DNA of 64,000 nt from CBDFKK01 sp965248815 (lineage in GTDB: Bacteria; Pseudomonadota; Alphaproteobacteria; SMXP01). A model generated the notes under the pieces. That model ran no database searches. It was not told the origin of the DNA and saw only the letters and a list, made by a program, of their open reading frames with translations. The DNA lies in assembly GCA_965248815.1 (NCBI GenBank), contig CBDFKK010000008.1:1054001-1118000 (forward strand). The letters are read 5' to 3'. A program made the position numbers and the translations under genes. How positions within the stretch are numbered: the first letter of the stretch is position 1; each line of letters opens with the position of its first letter. This document shows, one piece after another, positions 34,258-42,784 of this stretch.

Positions 34258-35439
34258 TCACGAGGCTTGCACTGAGGTTATGGCCGATTGCGATTGCGCC
34301 GGGATTAATGGCACGGCGTCATAAACCCATTGGGCGGACTCGCGTCGTGTCGGACTTGGAATCACAAACTGTTTTTGGCGAGGCGGATTAGTCTGCATTT
34401 CTTGCACATCAATTCGCCAACCCATCGCCTCCCATTTTCTTCGGGACGCTTCCAGATGACTCAATATGCTATCTGGTTCGACAAACAGTACATCGGTGGA
34501 CGATTCCGGCGGTCGCCCCGGGCTCACATTTTCAAGAATTTTCGCATCCTGCTGCGCAACTTTGATGTTGCGGTTAAGATCATAGCGATCAAACAAGCCC
34601 GACATCATGAAATTTCGGCCACAAACGAAAAATGTTCTGGTCATCGTTTCGTCGATCGGCGTTTCCCATAAGAATTGAGGAATATGCATATTGCGCGCTT
34701 TGGACAAATAGATTGACGTATCGAGAGCGTTGACGCCCCAATAGGCGGATGTCACATGTATGCCGGTGAACATCTTGTCCAAACCGAATAACTTATTGGC
34801 GATGGCTCTGAATTTGCCCCAACCCGGACCGGGTGGATATTCGGCGCCCATTTCGCCGCCCCACGCGCCTCGATCCAACACCTCACCGGCGGGTGCCTTG
34901 TATTCGCCGTTTGCCCGGTCGGCGCCCCGATAGCCCATAAGACCGCTGTGCACAAATTCGGTGTGACTCGAATCCACGCCGTTCTCCATGGCGAGGCCAT
35001 AGTTCGCTTTGACGGTTATATCGAAATGAGTGAAGCGATAGGACGGATCGTCCCATTGGGTGACTTCCATCAGCGGCGGCCGTTCGTCTTCCGGCAGATC
35101 ACCCAAGAACGCGAAGATCACCCCATACTTTTCTTGTACAGGATAAGAATCCACCTTGGCTCGAGGGATTGGTTTGGTCGAGCGACCAATCGCCGGGATG
35201 CGCGCGCATTTGCCGTCTCCCTTAAAGCGCCAACCGTGATAGGGGCATTCCACGTCGCCCTCGACAACGGCGCCATCGCCCAAAGAACCGCCGCGGTGGG
35301 GGCATGTATTGGCGAGGCAATGGGCGTTGCCTTTTGAATCGCGAAACAAGACGAAATCTTGCCCAAGTAATTTTACCTTCACGGGCTCGTCTTTAACGTC
35401 CTTGCTCCACTCAGCGGCATACCAGAAGTTTATGAACAT
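34258..35439 (-). CDS. Rieske [2Fe-2S] aromatic ring-hydroxylating oxygenase, alpha subunit (3)
   Basis: A 393-residue paralogue starting MFINFWYA. Rieske ligands are C46-x-H48 and C65-x2-H68; mononuclear iron histidines are H159 and H164 in DSSHTEFVHSG. It ends with the VIPSPTRRES...W block of the family. A TGGAG ribosome-binding site precedes the ATG. It lies 61 bp after the Rieske gene at 35501 and is part of the six-gene operon 39090 to 33073. Compared with paralogues it has an insertion of about 15 residues near 185-205. Confidence 0.9.
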   Translation of the reverse strand: MFINFWYAAEWSKDVKDEPVKVKLLGQDFVLFRDSKGNAHCLANTCPHRGGSLGDGAVVEGDVECPYHGWRFKGDGKCARIPAIGRSTKPIPRAKVDSYPVQEKYGVIFAFLGDLPEDERPPLMEVTQWDDPSYRFTHFDITVKANYGLAMENGVDSSHTEFVHSGLMGYRGADRANGEYKAPAGEVLDRGAWGGEMGAEYPPGPGWGKFRAIANKLFGLDKMFTGIHVTSAYWGVNALDTSIYLSKARNMHIPQFLWETPIDETMTRTFFVCGRNFMMSGLFDRYDLNRNIKVAQQDAKILENVSPGRPPESSTDVLFVEPDSILSHLEASRRKWEAMGWRIDVQEMQTNPPRQKQFVIPSPTRRESAQWVYDAVPLIPAQSQSAITSVQAS

Positions 35440-35500
35440 CTAGAGCTCCATTGGATCCACGTCGCTGTTCATTGGGGCGTCGCACCGACGGCTTGTGCCG

Positions 35501-36556
35501 CTAGTCATAGATGAAGTTCGCTGCTGGATTTGCTTTCGGAAACTTGCGGACGTAGTCCAGATAGCGTTCCAACACGCTATCCATTTCGGTGAATGCGTTG
35601 GGTTTAAATCGCAAATTATTGTAAATCGGCAGATCTTCGGTCAGCGTCTTGTCGATCTCTTTCTGCACCCAATCTATGGTCTGATCGAGCTGCGCTTGAG
35701 GCCCTGTGCTTTTCGCAACGACGCAAGTTCCCAACATATCGACTTTGCCGGGCCGGCGCGGTACTTGAGTTCCAATGGAACCAATCCACGTGCCATTGGC
35801 TATGAATTCCATAGCCATGATTTGCGTGCCGTGAATATAGATTCGCACAGAAGGATAATCTTCACCACCCTCGCGGTCGCGTATCTCCCCCTCGAAGTGC
35901 ATGCCTTTGACTTCATAGCCGAAATGATAATCGTGAAACTTGAAATCTGGCTCGCTCTTGACCATCGTGTCGGCATGCATGAAACGCAAGTGCGGCCAGT
36001 CCGGAACCTGCGCGACAATTTCGGTGATGTTGCACGGCATCGTGCACGGCGTCAGGGTTCGCATATAGAGTTCATCGTCGGGATATCTGAAGCCGGGCAA
36101 ATCGAACAAAGGCTTTGTGCCGTTGAACGCCCAAATGATCTTGTAGCGCTCCTGCGTTGGAAACTTGAAGACAAACGCATCTTTGGGCGGTTCCTTGTCC
36201 CATCCGGTTTTCACGCATGTGCCGGTTTGATCGTACTCGTAGCGGTGATAGATACACTGCAGATTGTTGCCAACGACTTTGCCTTGGGCTAGATCCATCC
36301 CTAGATGAGCACAATAGGGACTCATAACCGTCGCTTCGCCGTTATCACCGCGAAACACAACAACACGGCCATTCAGAAATTCTCGGTCGACGACTTCACC
36401 ATCCCCGACCTCATGTGAAAAACAAATTGGATACCAGGTCTGCGAAAAAAGGCCGTTGTCGCCTTCACGCGGAAATTGACGCTGCGGCCGTTCGACCCGT
36501 GGCTCGGCCTCGACGACGGGTGACACGTTTCTGTCACCTATGGAACCTGCGTTCAT
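35501..36556 (-). CDS. Divergent Rieske [2Fe-2S] oxygenase
   Basis: A 351-residue oxygenase of another subfamily. Rieske ligands are C82-x-H84 (YCAHLG) and C101-x2-H104 (CIYHRYEY); the mononuclear iron pair is H189 and H194 in DWPHLRFMH. The IYHRYEY form and the Rieske domain set 35 residues later than in the other four separate it from the MFINFWYP group. It begins after a strong AGGAGGG ribosome-binding site and sits between the cysteine hydrolase and Rieske 3 in the same operon. Pairing a divergent and a canonical Rieske alpha protein suggests two successive ring oxidations. Confidence 0.88.
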   Translation of the reverse strand: MNAGSIGDRNVSPVVEAEPRVERPQRQFPREGDNGLFSQTWYPICFSHEVGDGEVVDREFLNGRVVVFRGDNGEATVMSPYCAHLGMDLAQGKVVGNNLQCIYHRYEYDQTGTCVKTGWDKEPPKDAFVFKFPTQERYKIIWAFNGTKPLFDLPGFRYPDDELYMRTLTPCTMPCNITEIVAQVPDWPHLRFMHADTMVKSEPDFKFHDYHFGYEVKGMHFEGEIRDREGGEDYPSVRIYIHGTQIMAMEFIANGTWIGSIGTQVPRRPGKVDMLGTCVVAKSTGPQAQLDQTIDWVQKEIDKTLTEDLPIYNNLRFKPNAFTEMDSVLERYLDYVRKFPKANPAANFIYD

Positions 36557-36586
36557 AGTGCCCTCCTGTAAACTCGTCGGTGTATC

Positions 36587-37195
36587 CTATTGTCTTTGCC
36601 AAACCTGCCGGACATCTTCCAGCGATACGATGTCGGCAAACAGCATGTCCATAGATCTCAGCGAAACGTCATGTCGTTCGTCGTCAAGTTCAGCGACGGC
36701 GTCCTTTACGACAAAGGTTTTGTAGTCTCGCTGACTGGCGTCTCTAACCGTCGATTCGACGCAACAATTGGTGGTCACGCCGCAGACGACAAGTTTCTCG
36801 GTGCCGAGACCGTTTAAATTGGTTTCAAGACCAGTGGCGTAAAATGCGCTCGGCCGATTCTTGTCGACCACGAAGTCGCCTTCCTGTGGTCTGAGTTGAT
36901 CGATGATATCGGCGTCTCGCGAACCACCTGCTAGCGCGCCGACTTCAATGAGCTGTGGCATCAATTCATGAAATAAAATGCCAGCATCGGCATAATCCGG
37001 CCGGCATACATAACGCGTGTAAATGATGGGGACGGCTGCTTGTCGAGCGATGTCGATCAACTTGCGGCAGGGCTCGATCGGCTCGTAAAGCCTTTCGATC
37101 GGCAAGCCGACCTGCCCGCAACTTCCGCCCTCCGCGCAAAATCCGTTTTGCATATCGATCACGACGAGGGCTGCGTTATTCTTATCAAGCTTCAC
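36587..37195 (-). CDS. Cysteine hydrolase (isochorismatase family)
   Basis: A 202-residue isochorismatase-fold enzyme. The triad is D14 (VVIDMQNGFC), K112 (VVDKNRPSAF) and the cysteine of CGVTTNCCVES (144/145). The GTG at 37195 is chosen as start because a GGAGGA lies six bases upstream; the frame is open further but would overlap the neighbour. It lies 34 bp after the propeller gene and 30 bp before the divergent Rieske gene. It is a distant relative of the hydrolase at 16773. In this operon it may release ammonia or cleave a vinyl ether from the substrate. Confidence 0.87.
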   Translation of the reverse strand: MKLDKNNAALVVIDMQNGFCAEGGSCGQVGLPIERLYEPIEPCRKLIDIARQAAVPIIYTRYVCRPDYADAGILFHELMPQLIEVGALAGGSRDADIIDQLRPQEGDFVVDKNRPSAFYATGLETNLNGLGTEKLVVCGVTTNCCVESTVRDASQRDYKTFVVKDAVAELDDERHDVSLRSMDMLFADIVSLEDVRQVWQRQ

Positions 37196-37229
37196 CGCGC
37201 TTCCTCCACCTGGTCCATCGCTTGGCGCT

Positions 37230-38159
37230 TTAACCAGGATATTCGGCGATCCCCGCCATCGATCGCTTAACACCCACGTCGGCGCGCGCGACAATGTCGC
37301 CCGTATGCATATCCACCTTCACGATTTCGCCAGTCATAAAATTGCCGGCATACAAATGACGATTGTCCGGAGACGCATGAATCGCAGCAAAACCGGACGA
37401 GCCTAAATCAAATTGGTCTTTGAGTTCTCCAGATTGGTCGTCCACCACACGCACATGATCGCCGCGACACAACAACAAGCGCTCATCAGGGGTATAGGAC
37501 AACCAAAACACCATGGTCTTACGCAAGTCATCACCTTCGAATACGACCAGATCATCCAGCTGTCGGTTGTTCACGAGGTCATATTGCATAACCCGGTCGC
37601 CTGTTTCGGTCACATAGATCAAGCGCTTCTCGTCCGGTGATAAGACAGAGCATGTCACGGCCAAAAACTTGCCCATGCTCCTGGCGACTTTGGTGTTAAA
37701 CGTTTCGAGCAAGCGACCGTCACGGTCGTAGCGATAAGCATTGCCATCGCCAATGCGGCCGTTCGGCATGCGGAGCAGTTCGGTGCTAAACATACCGTCA
37801 GGAATCTCAATCTCAACCTCAATCCCATGCTCACCCAATACGATCGACCCGTCTGCGGCGAAGTTCACATTGCTGAACATTCGATTGTCAAAGTTTTTGA
37901 CCTCCAGCAATGTTCCTGCCGGGCTTACTTTGATGACATTGTGGTCTTCGAACGCCCATAAGGTTCCATCTTGGTCGAATTTGAGACCCGCGATCAAGTG
38001 TTGGGTCTGTTCAATCCACAGCTCTCCCTTAGGACTCAAACTATTGTCGTATTGAATAATGCGTCCGTCGCCTGCGTGATCGTCATTTGGATTGTTGAGG
38101 AGAGTAGCTCCTACGAGAACATCGCCTTTCTCAAACGGCTTTGTGTCAGACGCTTTCAC
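37230..38159 (-). CDS. Beta-propeller protein (SMP-30/NHL-like)
   Basis: A 309-residue cytoplasmic protein (no signal peptide) made of strand-rich repeats such as LKFDQDGTLWAFEDHNVIKV, GRIGDGNAYRYDRDGRLLET and SPDNRHLYAGNFMTGEIVKVD, typical of six-bladed SMP-30/gluconolactonase-type propellers. Several blades carry the conserved acidic positions of a central metal site. The start is GTG with a GGGAG ribosome-binding site, 22 bp after the exported gene. In a catabolic operon a lactone or ester hydrolysis role is possible. Confidence 0.8.
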   Translation of the reverse strand: MKASDTKPFEKGDVLVGATLLNNPNDDHAGDGRIIQYDNSLSPKGELWIEQTQHLIAGLKFDQDGTLWAFEDHNVIKVSPAGTLLEVKNFDNRMFSNVNFAADGSIVLGEHGIEVEIEIPDGMFSTELLRMPNGRIGDGNAYRYDRDGRLLETFNTKVARSMGKFLAVTCSVLSPDEKRLIYVTETGDRVMQYDLVNNRQLDDLVVFEGDDLRKTMVFWLSYTPDERLLLCRGDHVRVVDDQSGELKDQFDLGSSGFAAIHASPDNRHLYAGNFMTGEIVKVDMHTGDIVARADVGVKRSMAGIAEYPG

Positions 38160-38181
38160 GGACTTAGTCTCCCTTCGGTCG

Positions 38182-39090
38182 TCAAAACTTAATCAACGGG
38201 GGTACGCTGGAAAAGGACCAAGTCTCAAACGGCATGACCTTGCTGGCATAGGGATCTGAAAAGAGCTGATCGACCAGCCAGCGCTGGCGCATTTTATCCT
38301 GCGCTAAGATATCGTCATCGGTAAACGGATCATTCGCGCGCTTTTCAGTTAAGTCCATATAGGCATCGACAAAAGCGTCATAAGCGCCGGCAATGAATTT
38401 GATCGATTGTTCGGTGTCACCTGGATAGACGGGGGGCCCGTAGAAACTCACGCCAACGCATGCGGGCCTGCGGCGAAATTCAGTTACGGTTTCAAAAGTT
38501 CCTTTGCATACAAGATCGCGATAGATGTTCACGTCGATGTCGCGCGCCGCGAAATAGTCGTCCATGGATTTCTTTAACTCAGCAAAATCCTCATCGATTT
38601 TAGGGCCAGGCAAATAGCCGAGCCAGCCGCCGCTTGTCGCGCTGCCGTCAGCGAAAAACTGCAATACGATCGCGGCATGAAGCATCCCGACCAGGGGTGT
38701 TTTGGGATGCATGTCGAGCGCATAGAACCGGCTCCAACGCATGTCTCGTCCGCCTCGAGCAGGATGCTGAACGATTCCCATGGTGTACATTCGGCCGGCT
38801 TTTTCCATGACGTCACCGCGCGTGGCGCGCAAATCATAAATCGTATACTCGTCGGTGACGTTGCGGTCCTCTATTTCCAGTTCGCCATTCATCTCGCCGA
38901 CACGGCCGAAGTATTTTTCGTCCATTTGGTCGAGGAATCCGTTGAAATATTCAGCCATGGCTCTTTGGTCTGGCGGCAACAGGTCGAGTCGATCATCATC
39001 GGCTGCGGCAAGCGCCGGCGCCGTCACAAGTATGAGGAGCGCGCAGGTCTGAAACACTGACCGGACAAGACGACTAATGAGATCGGGCAT
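38182..39090 (-). CDS. Exported protein with distant resemblance to coproporphyrinogen III oxidase (HemF)
   Basis: A 302-residue protein with a signal peptide (cleavage after PALAA). The mature part has MGIVQHPARGG, HPKTPLVGMLHAAIVLQFF, SGGWLGYLPGPK and a C-terminal WSFSSVPPLIKF. The order recalls the HemF landmarks (histidine-containing strand, GGG-type loop, terminal PP-L/R-x-x-x). The match is weak, and HemF itself is cytoplasmic. A GGGGAG ribosome-binding site precedes the ATG. It is the first gene of the Rieske operon. It may bind or oxidise a substrate in the periplasm; the function is not assigned. Confidence 0.6.
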   Translation of the reverse strand: MPDLISRLVRSVFQTCALLILVTAPALAAADDDRLDLLPPDQRAMAEYFNGFLDQMDEKYFGRVGEMNGELEIEDRNVTDEYTIYDLRATRGDVMEKAGRMYTMGIVQHPARGGRDMRWSRFYALDMHPKTPLVGMLHAAIVLQFFADGSATSGGWLGYLPGPKIDEDFAELKKSMDDYFAARDIDVNIYRDLVCKGTFETVTEFRRRPACVGVSFYGPPVYPGDTEQSIKFIAGAYDAFVDAYMDLTEKRANDPFTDDDILAQDKMRQRWLVDQLFSDPYASKVMPFETWSFSSVPPLIKF

Positions 39091-39647
39091 AAAAACTCCC
39101 CTTGCTTTTTTCTCAGTCGGAGTCTGAGCTTAACGTATCTCAGTCTGTTAGATAACGTGGCGACGGTCAATGGATATAGAGCGCGTCTGGCCGATGTGCG
39201 CACTTGTTGCGTGGCTACGAGCCGTCAAGTTCTGTCTAGCCATCGCGGCGCCAATCCGATGTCGAAACTGTGGGCTTGAAAAGTTCTTTTTGTTTGATTC
39301 TGCGCAGCAATTTTTGGCCGCGAGGAGTGGCGGCTGCGGAGACAAAAACACGATGCTAAAGAGTTCGCTCGTGGCTAGTTAGTCTTGCCCCGTTTCATTG
39401 GACCCTGAGCGGCACCTGAGATTGAAACTATGATCTAGCCAACGATTGGCCTTACTATATCGGCTGGAGCGTTTTTTTGTATTGACGGGCCACTTCCATG
39501 AACTTTGGCTTTTCCAGTAATAATTCGTCTGGAAGAAACGCAGAAATCCGTCGACTTCTGAAATATGGGCTGACACAATGAACAAACCTAGTTGGATCTT
39601 GGCCTTATCCCGATCGGATCATCGGCCCAGCAGCACAGGTTTCGCCC
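39091..39647. other. Gene-free divergent promoter region (557 bp)
   Basis: Lies between the divergent starts of the exported HemF-like gene (minus) and the solute-binding protein gene (plus). No open frame with a plausible ribosome-binding site or recognisable product was seen on either strand. The stretch should hold both promoters. I found no convincing inverted repeat. Confidence 0.5.
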
Positions 39648-41288
39648 ATGCTTTGTGTATCGCGCTTTCTACATTTGATGCACCTCAATCGGCTCTTGAG
39701 CCCGAGATTTCTTGACCACCTACGTATCGGCATTTGCATTTTGGCCCTGTCGAGCTGGAGTTCGCTCTCGCTTGCCGACACACTGCATCGCAGCACTGCC
39801 GGCGAGCCTGATACGCTGGATCCCCAGAAGACCTTCGGCGCCACGGCATTGGTGTTGGGTCTCGATTTGTTTGAAGGTTTGACGACCTTTGACGCAAGCG
39901 GAAAAGTCGTTCTGGGCTTGGCCCAATCCCAAGAGATGAGCGACGACGGTCGTACTTTTATCTATAAGCTGAGAGACGGTTTAAAATGGTCGGACGGCAC
40001 ACCGCTGACGGCCGATGATTTTGTTTACTCATTCCAGCGCATTATGAATCCGGAAACCGCTGCCATCTATGCGCCCACCTTTTACATAATTGAGAACGCA
40101 CGGGATGTGTATAACGGGGACCTGCCGCCCAGCGAGCTCGGTGTCAAGGCCCCTGATCCCAAGACTGTCGTTTTCACACTCGAATTGCCGGTCCCCTATT
40201 TCCCCAAAATGATTTCTTCAATCAGTGGTTTTCCCGTGCCGCGCCATGTCATCGAGGTCCATGGCAACCGATGGACACGAGCGGGAACTATGGTGACGAA
40301 CGGTGCTTATTATATGGCGGAGCGTGTGCCCAAAGATTTCATTCGCCTGCAAAAGAATCCGCACCACCATGAAGCCGATTCTGTGCAAATCAACGAAGTC
40401 GTCTACTACCCAAGCGAAAATCACGAGACCAGTTTCAATCGCTTTCGCGCCGGCGACATTCAAGTGGCGCTGAGCTTTCCGCCCAATCAGCTCGAATGGG
40501 TGCGCGAAAACATGCCCGAGTCGCTTTACATTTGGCCACTCCTGACGACCGTCTTTGTGGTCTTCAATCATCAGAAGCCACCGTATGACGACGTGCGTGT
40601 CCGCAAGGCGCTGTCGCTCGCCATTGACCGCGAAACTCTGGTCGATCGTGTTTTGAATGTCGGCATGCGCCCCGCTTACGGACAAGTCCCACCGGAAATA
40701 GAGTCTTATGAGGGCCAGGCAGACCCCTCGCTTTTGCAATCTCCTGATACCCGCATCGAACAGGCGGGCCGCTTGTTGGCAGATGCGGGCTATGGCCCGG
40801 ACAATCCGTTGGAGGTGGAGCTGTCCATCTTTACGCAAGGCGAAATGCAAAAAGTTGCGATCGCGGTGCAAGGCATGTGGCAACAAATTGGGGTCGACGC
40901 TGAACTCTCGACGGCCGAATTCCGTAATTACATCAGAAGACGGCGCACCGGCGATTTTGAAATGATGATTTCCAGACAATATGCGGGCATGGATGACCCC
41001 ATCGGCTTTCTACGACAGTTCGAGACACGCTATATCGCCACCGGCAACAATGCGAGCCGCTATTCCAATCCCGAATTTGACAGCCTAGTCATGGAAGGCG
41101 ATCAACTCCTCGATAACCAACAACGTTTGGAAACTTTGCAAGCGGCGGAACGGATCATGCTGGCCGACCACGCCTCCGCGCCGCTTTACTATTTGACTGA
41201 ACGCCGGCTGATCAATCCTAGCGTGAAAGGTTGGGTCGAAAACACGTTGGGCTTCAATCCCACTCGGTATCTTTGGCTTGAGCCCTAG
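39648..41288 (+). CDS. ABC transporter solute-binding protein, peptide/nickel type (OppA-like)
   Basis: A 546-residue SBP_bac_5 family periplasmic protein. The signal peptide is RIGICILALSSWSSLSLA with a long n-region; a second ATG at 39678 could be the true start. The mature part has STAGEPDTLDPQKTFG, TAD-DFVYSFQR, LKWSDGTPLTADDFV, VRKALSLAIDRE and the C-terminal LTERRLINPSVKGW, all standard for oligopeptide-binding proteins. No permease or ATPase genes are adjacent, so it works with a distant transporter or with an aromatic-substrate system. Confidence 0.9.
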   Translation: MLCVSRFLHLMHLNRLLSPRFLDHLRIGICILALSSWSSLSLADTLHRSTAGEPDTLDPQKTFGATALVLGLDLFEGLTTFDASGKVVLGLAQSQEMSDDGRTFIYKLRDGLKWSDGTPLTADDFVYSFQRIMNPETAAIYAPTFYIIENARDVYNGDLPPSELGVKAPDPKTVVFTLELPVPYFPKMISSISGFPVPRHVIEVHGNRWTRAGTMVTNGAYYMAERVPKDFIRLQKNPHHHEADSVQINEVVYYPSENHETSFNRFRAGDIQVALSFPPNQLEWVRENMPESLYIWPLLTTVFVVFNHQKPPYDDVRVRKALSLAIDRETLVDRVLNVGMRPAYGQVPPEIESYEGQADPSLLQSPDTRIEQAGRLLADAGYGPDNPLEVELSIFTQGEMQKVAIAVQGMWQQIGVDAELSTAEFRNYIRRRRTGDFEMMISRQYAGMDDPIGFLRQFETRYIATGNNASRYSNPEFDSLVMEGDQLLDNQQRLETLQAAERIMLADHASAPLYYLTERRLINPSVKGWVENTLGFNPTRYLWLEP

Positions 41289-41400
41289 CCTGCAGACTCA
41301 ACAAAGAATTCATTCTTTACACGATAGGCCAGCTGCTCATCCTCCTATCCAACTGCATCCATCGTACGGCCTCCGGTGGGCGCAATTGAGAGGTATTAGC

Positions 41401-41429
41401 AAAAAGGATCTGCCCGTACCCGCAGATCC
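41401..41429 (-). terminator. Candidate rho-independent terminator (minus direction)
   Basis: The perfect 8-bp stem GGATCTGC-N8-GCAGATCC (41406-41429) is preceded on the plus strand by AAAAA, which on the minus strand becomes a T-run after the hairpin. It would stop minus-strand transcripts reaching this gap. The remainder of 41289-41624 shows no gene that I can support. Confidence 0.4.
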
Positions 41430-41624
41430 ACTAACTCCAGTTTTAATCATCGAGACGCACACATGCCTGACGGTTATCAAATCCTGAAAAACGCTTCAGG
41501 TTGGGGCGAATCACCGGTGGGCACAGCAGAATATTCAAGGTTGCGTGCGTCAGAAGCACTAATTTGCTATGATTGCTTCAAGTTCATCTCGTTCTTGTGG
41601 ACGTGAAGCCAGGGAGGCGAATTC

Positions 41625-42761
41625 ATGTTTATCAATTTTTGGTATCCCATTGCTCTCACGACCGACGTGAAAGACGACGAACCGTTCCGGACTGAACTCT
41701 TAGGCGTCAAAGTCGTCGCGTTTCGCGATGAGGAGGGAGCTGCTCATGTCTTAAGCGACACGTGCGTGCATCGCGGCGGTTCATTGGGAAAGGGTTGGGT
41801 CAAAGACGGCTGCGTCGTATGTCCATATCACGGCTGGCGCTATCAAGGCGACGGCGTATGTGCAACCGTTCCCTCCCTTGGCTATGACGCAAAGCCACCA
41901 GCGCGCGCCAAAGTGGATTCGTATCCCGTACAAGAAAAATACGGAATTGTGTTCGCTTTTATGGGCGACCTGCCCGAAGAGGAGCGACCGCCACTTCAAG
42001 AAATTCCGGATTTTGGACAAGAAGGATGGCGCGCCAATCCCATTGTTGTGAGAGAAAACGAAATTTACTACGAGCGTAGAATCGAGAATTCCCTTGATCC
42101 GTCTCATAATGAGTTTGTCCATCCGACCCATGGCTATTCGGGCGAAAAGGGCGACTACCGGGTCAAGGACTATGAGGTGGAAGATAAACCTTACGGTTGC
42201 GGCTTCACGCTTGAAATGGATTCGTCTGATTACAAGGACGGCACGATCAACAAGATTCGCGAAACAGCGGGCACGACAATAGCCTCGACGTTTGTCCACG
42301 GACCGAGCGCGGGCACGACACTCATACATCTGACTGAAACCAGATGGTTTCACCAATACGGTTATAGTGCGCCCATCGATGAAAACCGAACGCGTAGTTT
42401 CTTTATCAATATGCGCAATTGCCTATTGGAACCGGAATATGATGAGCGCATTCACGAACGCAATATGGCAATTGGAGACCAAGACCGGGATGTGCTTGGT
42501 GAACTCGAACCCGTACGCACGCCTGAAAGCAATACGCGTGAAGTCCTGATGCCGGCGGACCGCGCGATCTTGCGCTTTCGTGAAGTTGTCCAAGAATGGG
42601 AAGATAGGGGTTGGCGCATTGATCAACACGAATTGCGCGCCAAACGCGGTGATGTGGCGTTTGCTATTCCCAGTCCGGCCCGGCGCACATCTGGCAATTG
42701 GGTGCTCGACCCCATTCCACTCAAATCTCAGGCGCAAGCACGTCAGGAAGCTGCCGAATAA
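41625..42761 (+). CDS. Rieske [2Fe-2S] aromatic ring-hydroxylating oxygenase, alpha subunit (4)
   Basis: A 378-residue paralogue with the MFINFWYP start. Rieske ligands are C47-x-H49 and C66-x2-H69; mononuclear iron histidines are H161 and H166 in DPSHNEFVHPTHG. The family C-terminal AIPSPARR...W block is present. An AGGGAGG ribosome-binding site precedes the ATG. It is the only plus-strand Rieske gene and stands alone, convergent with the UbiD operon 24 bp away. Its closest relative here is the gene at 5825. Confidence 0.9.
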   Translation: MFINFWYPIALTTDVKDDEPFRTELLGVKVVAFRDEEGAAHVLSDTCVHRGGSLGKGWVKDGCVVCPYHGWRYQGDGVCATVPSLGYDAKPPARAKVDSYPVQEKYGIVFAFMGDLPEEERPPLQEIPDFGQEGWRANPIVVRENEIYYERRIENSLDPSHNEFVHPTHGYSGEKGDYRVKDYEVEDKPYGCGFTLEMDSSDYKDGTINKIRETAGTTIASTFVHGPSAGTTLIHLTETRWFHQYGYSAPIDENRTRSFFINMRNCLLEPEYDERIHERNMAIGDQDRDVLGELEPVRTPESNTREVLMPADRAILRFREVVQEWEDRGWRIDQHELRAKRGDVAFAIPSPARRTSGNWVLDPIPLKSQAQARQEAAE

Positions 42762-42784
42762 TCGCCGATTACTCGATTCAACTG

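Noticed and set aside
35495..36292. Long plus-strand open frame of 265 codons
   Set aside because: It is the antisense shadow of the divergent Rieske gene, whose iron ligands and ribosome-binding site are clear.
41335..41455. Minus-strand peptide GVSGSAGTGRSFLL resembling a P-loop
   Set aside because: Only about 37 codons are open, the lysine of Walker A is arginine, and the glycine run comes from the hairpin sequence. Too short to call a gene fragment.
41464..41607. 47-codon plus-strand frame starting MPDGYQILKNAS
   Set aside because: No ribosome-binding site of note and no recognisable product; kept as gene-free sequence.
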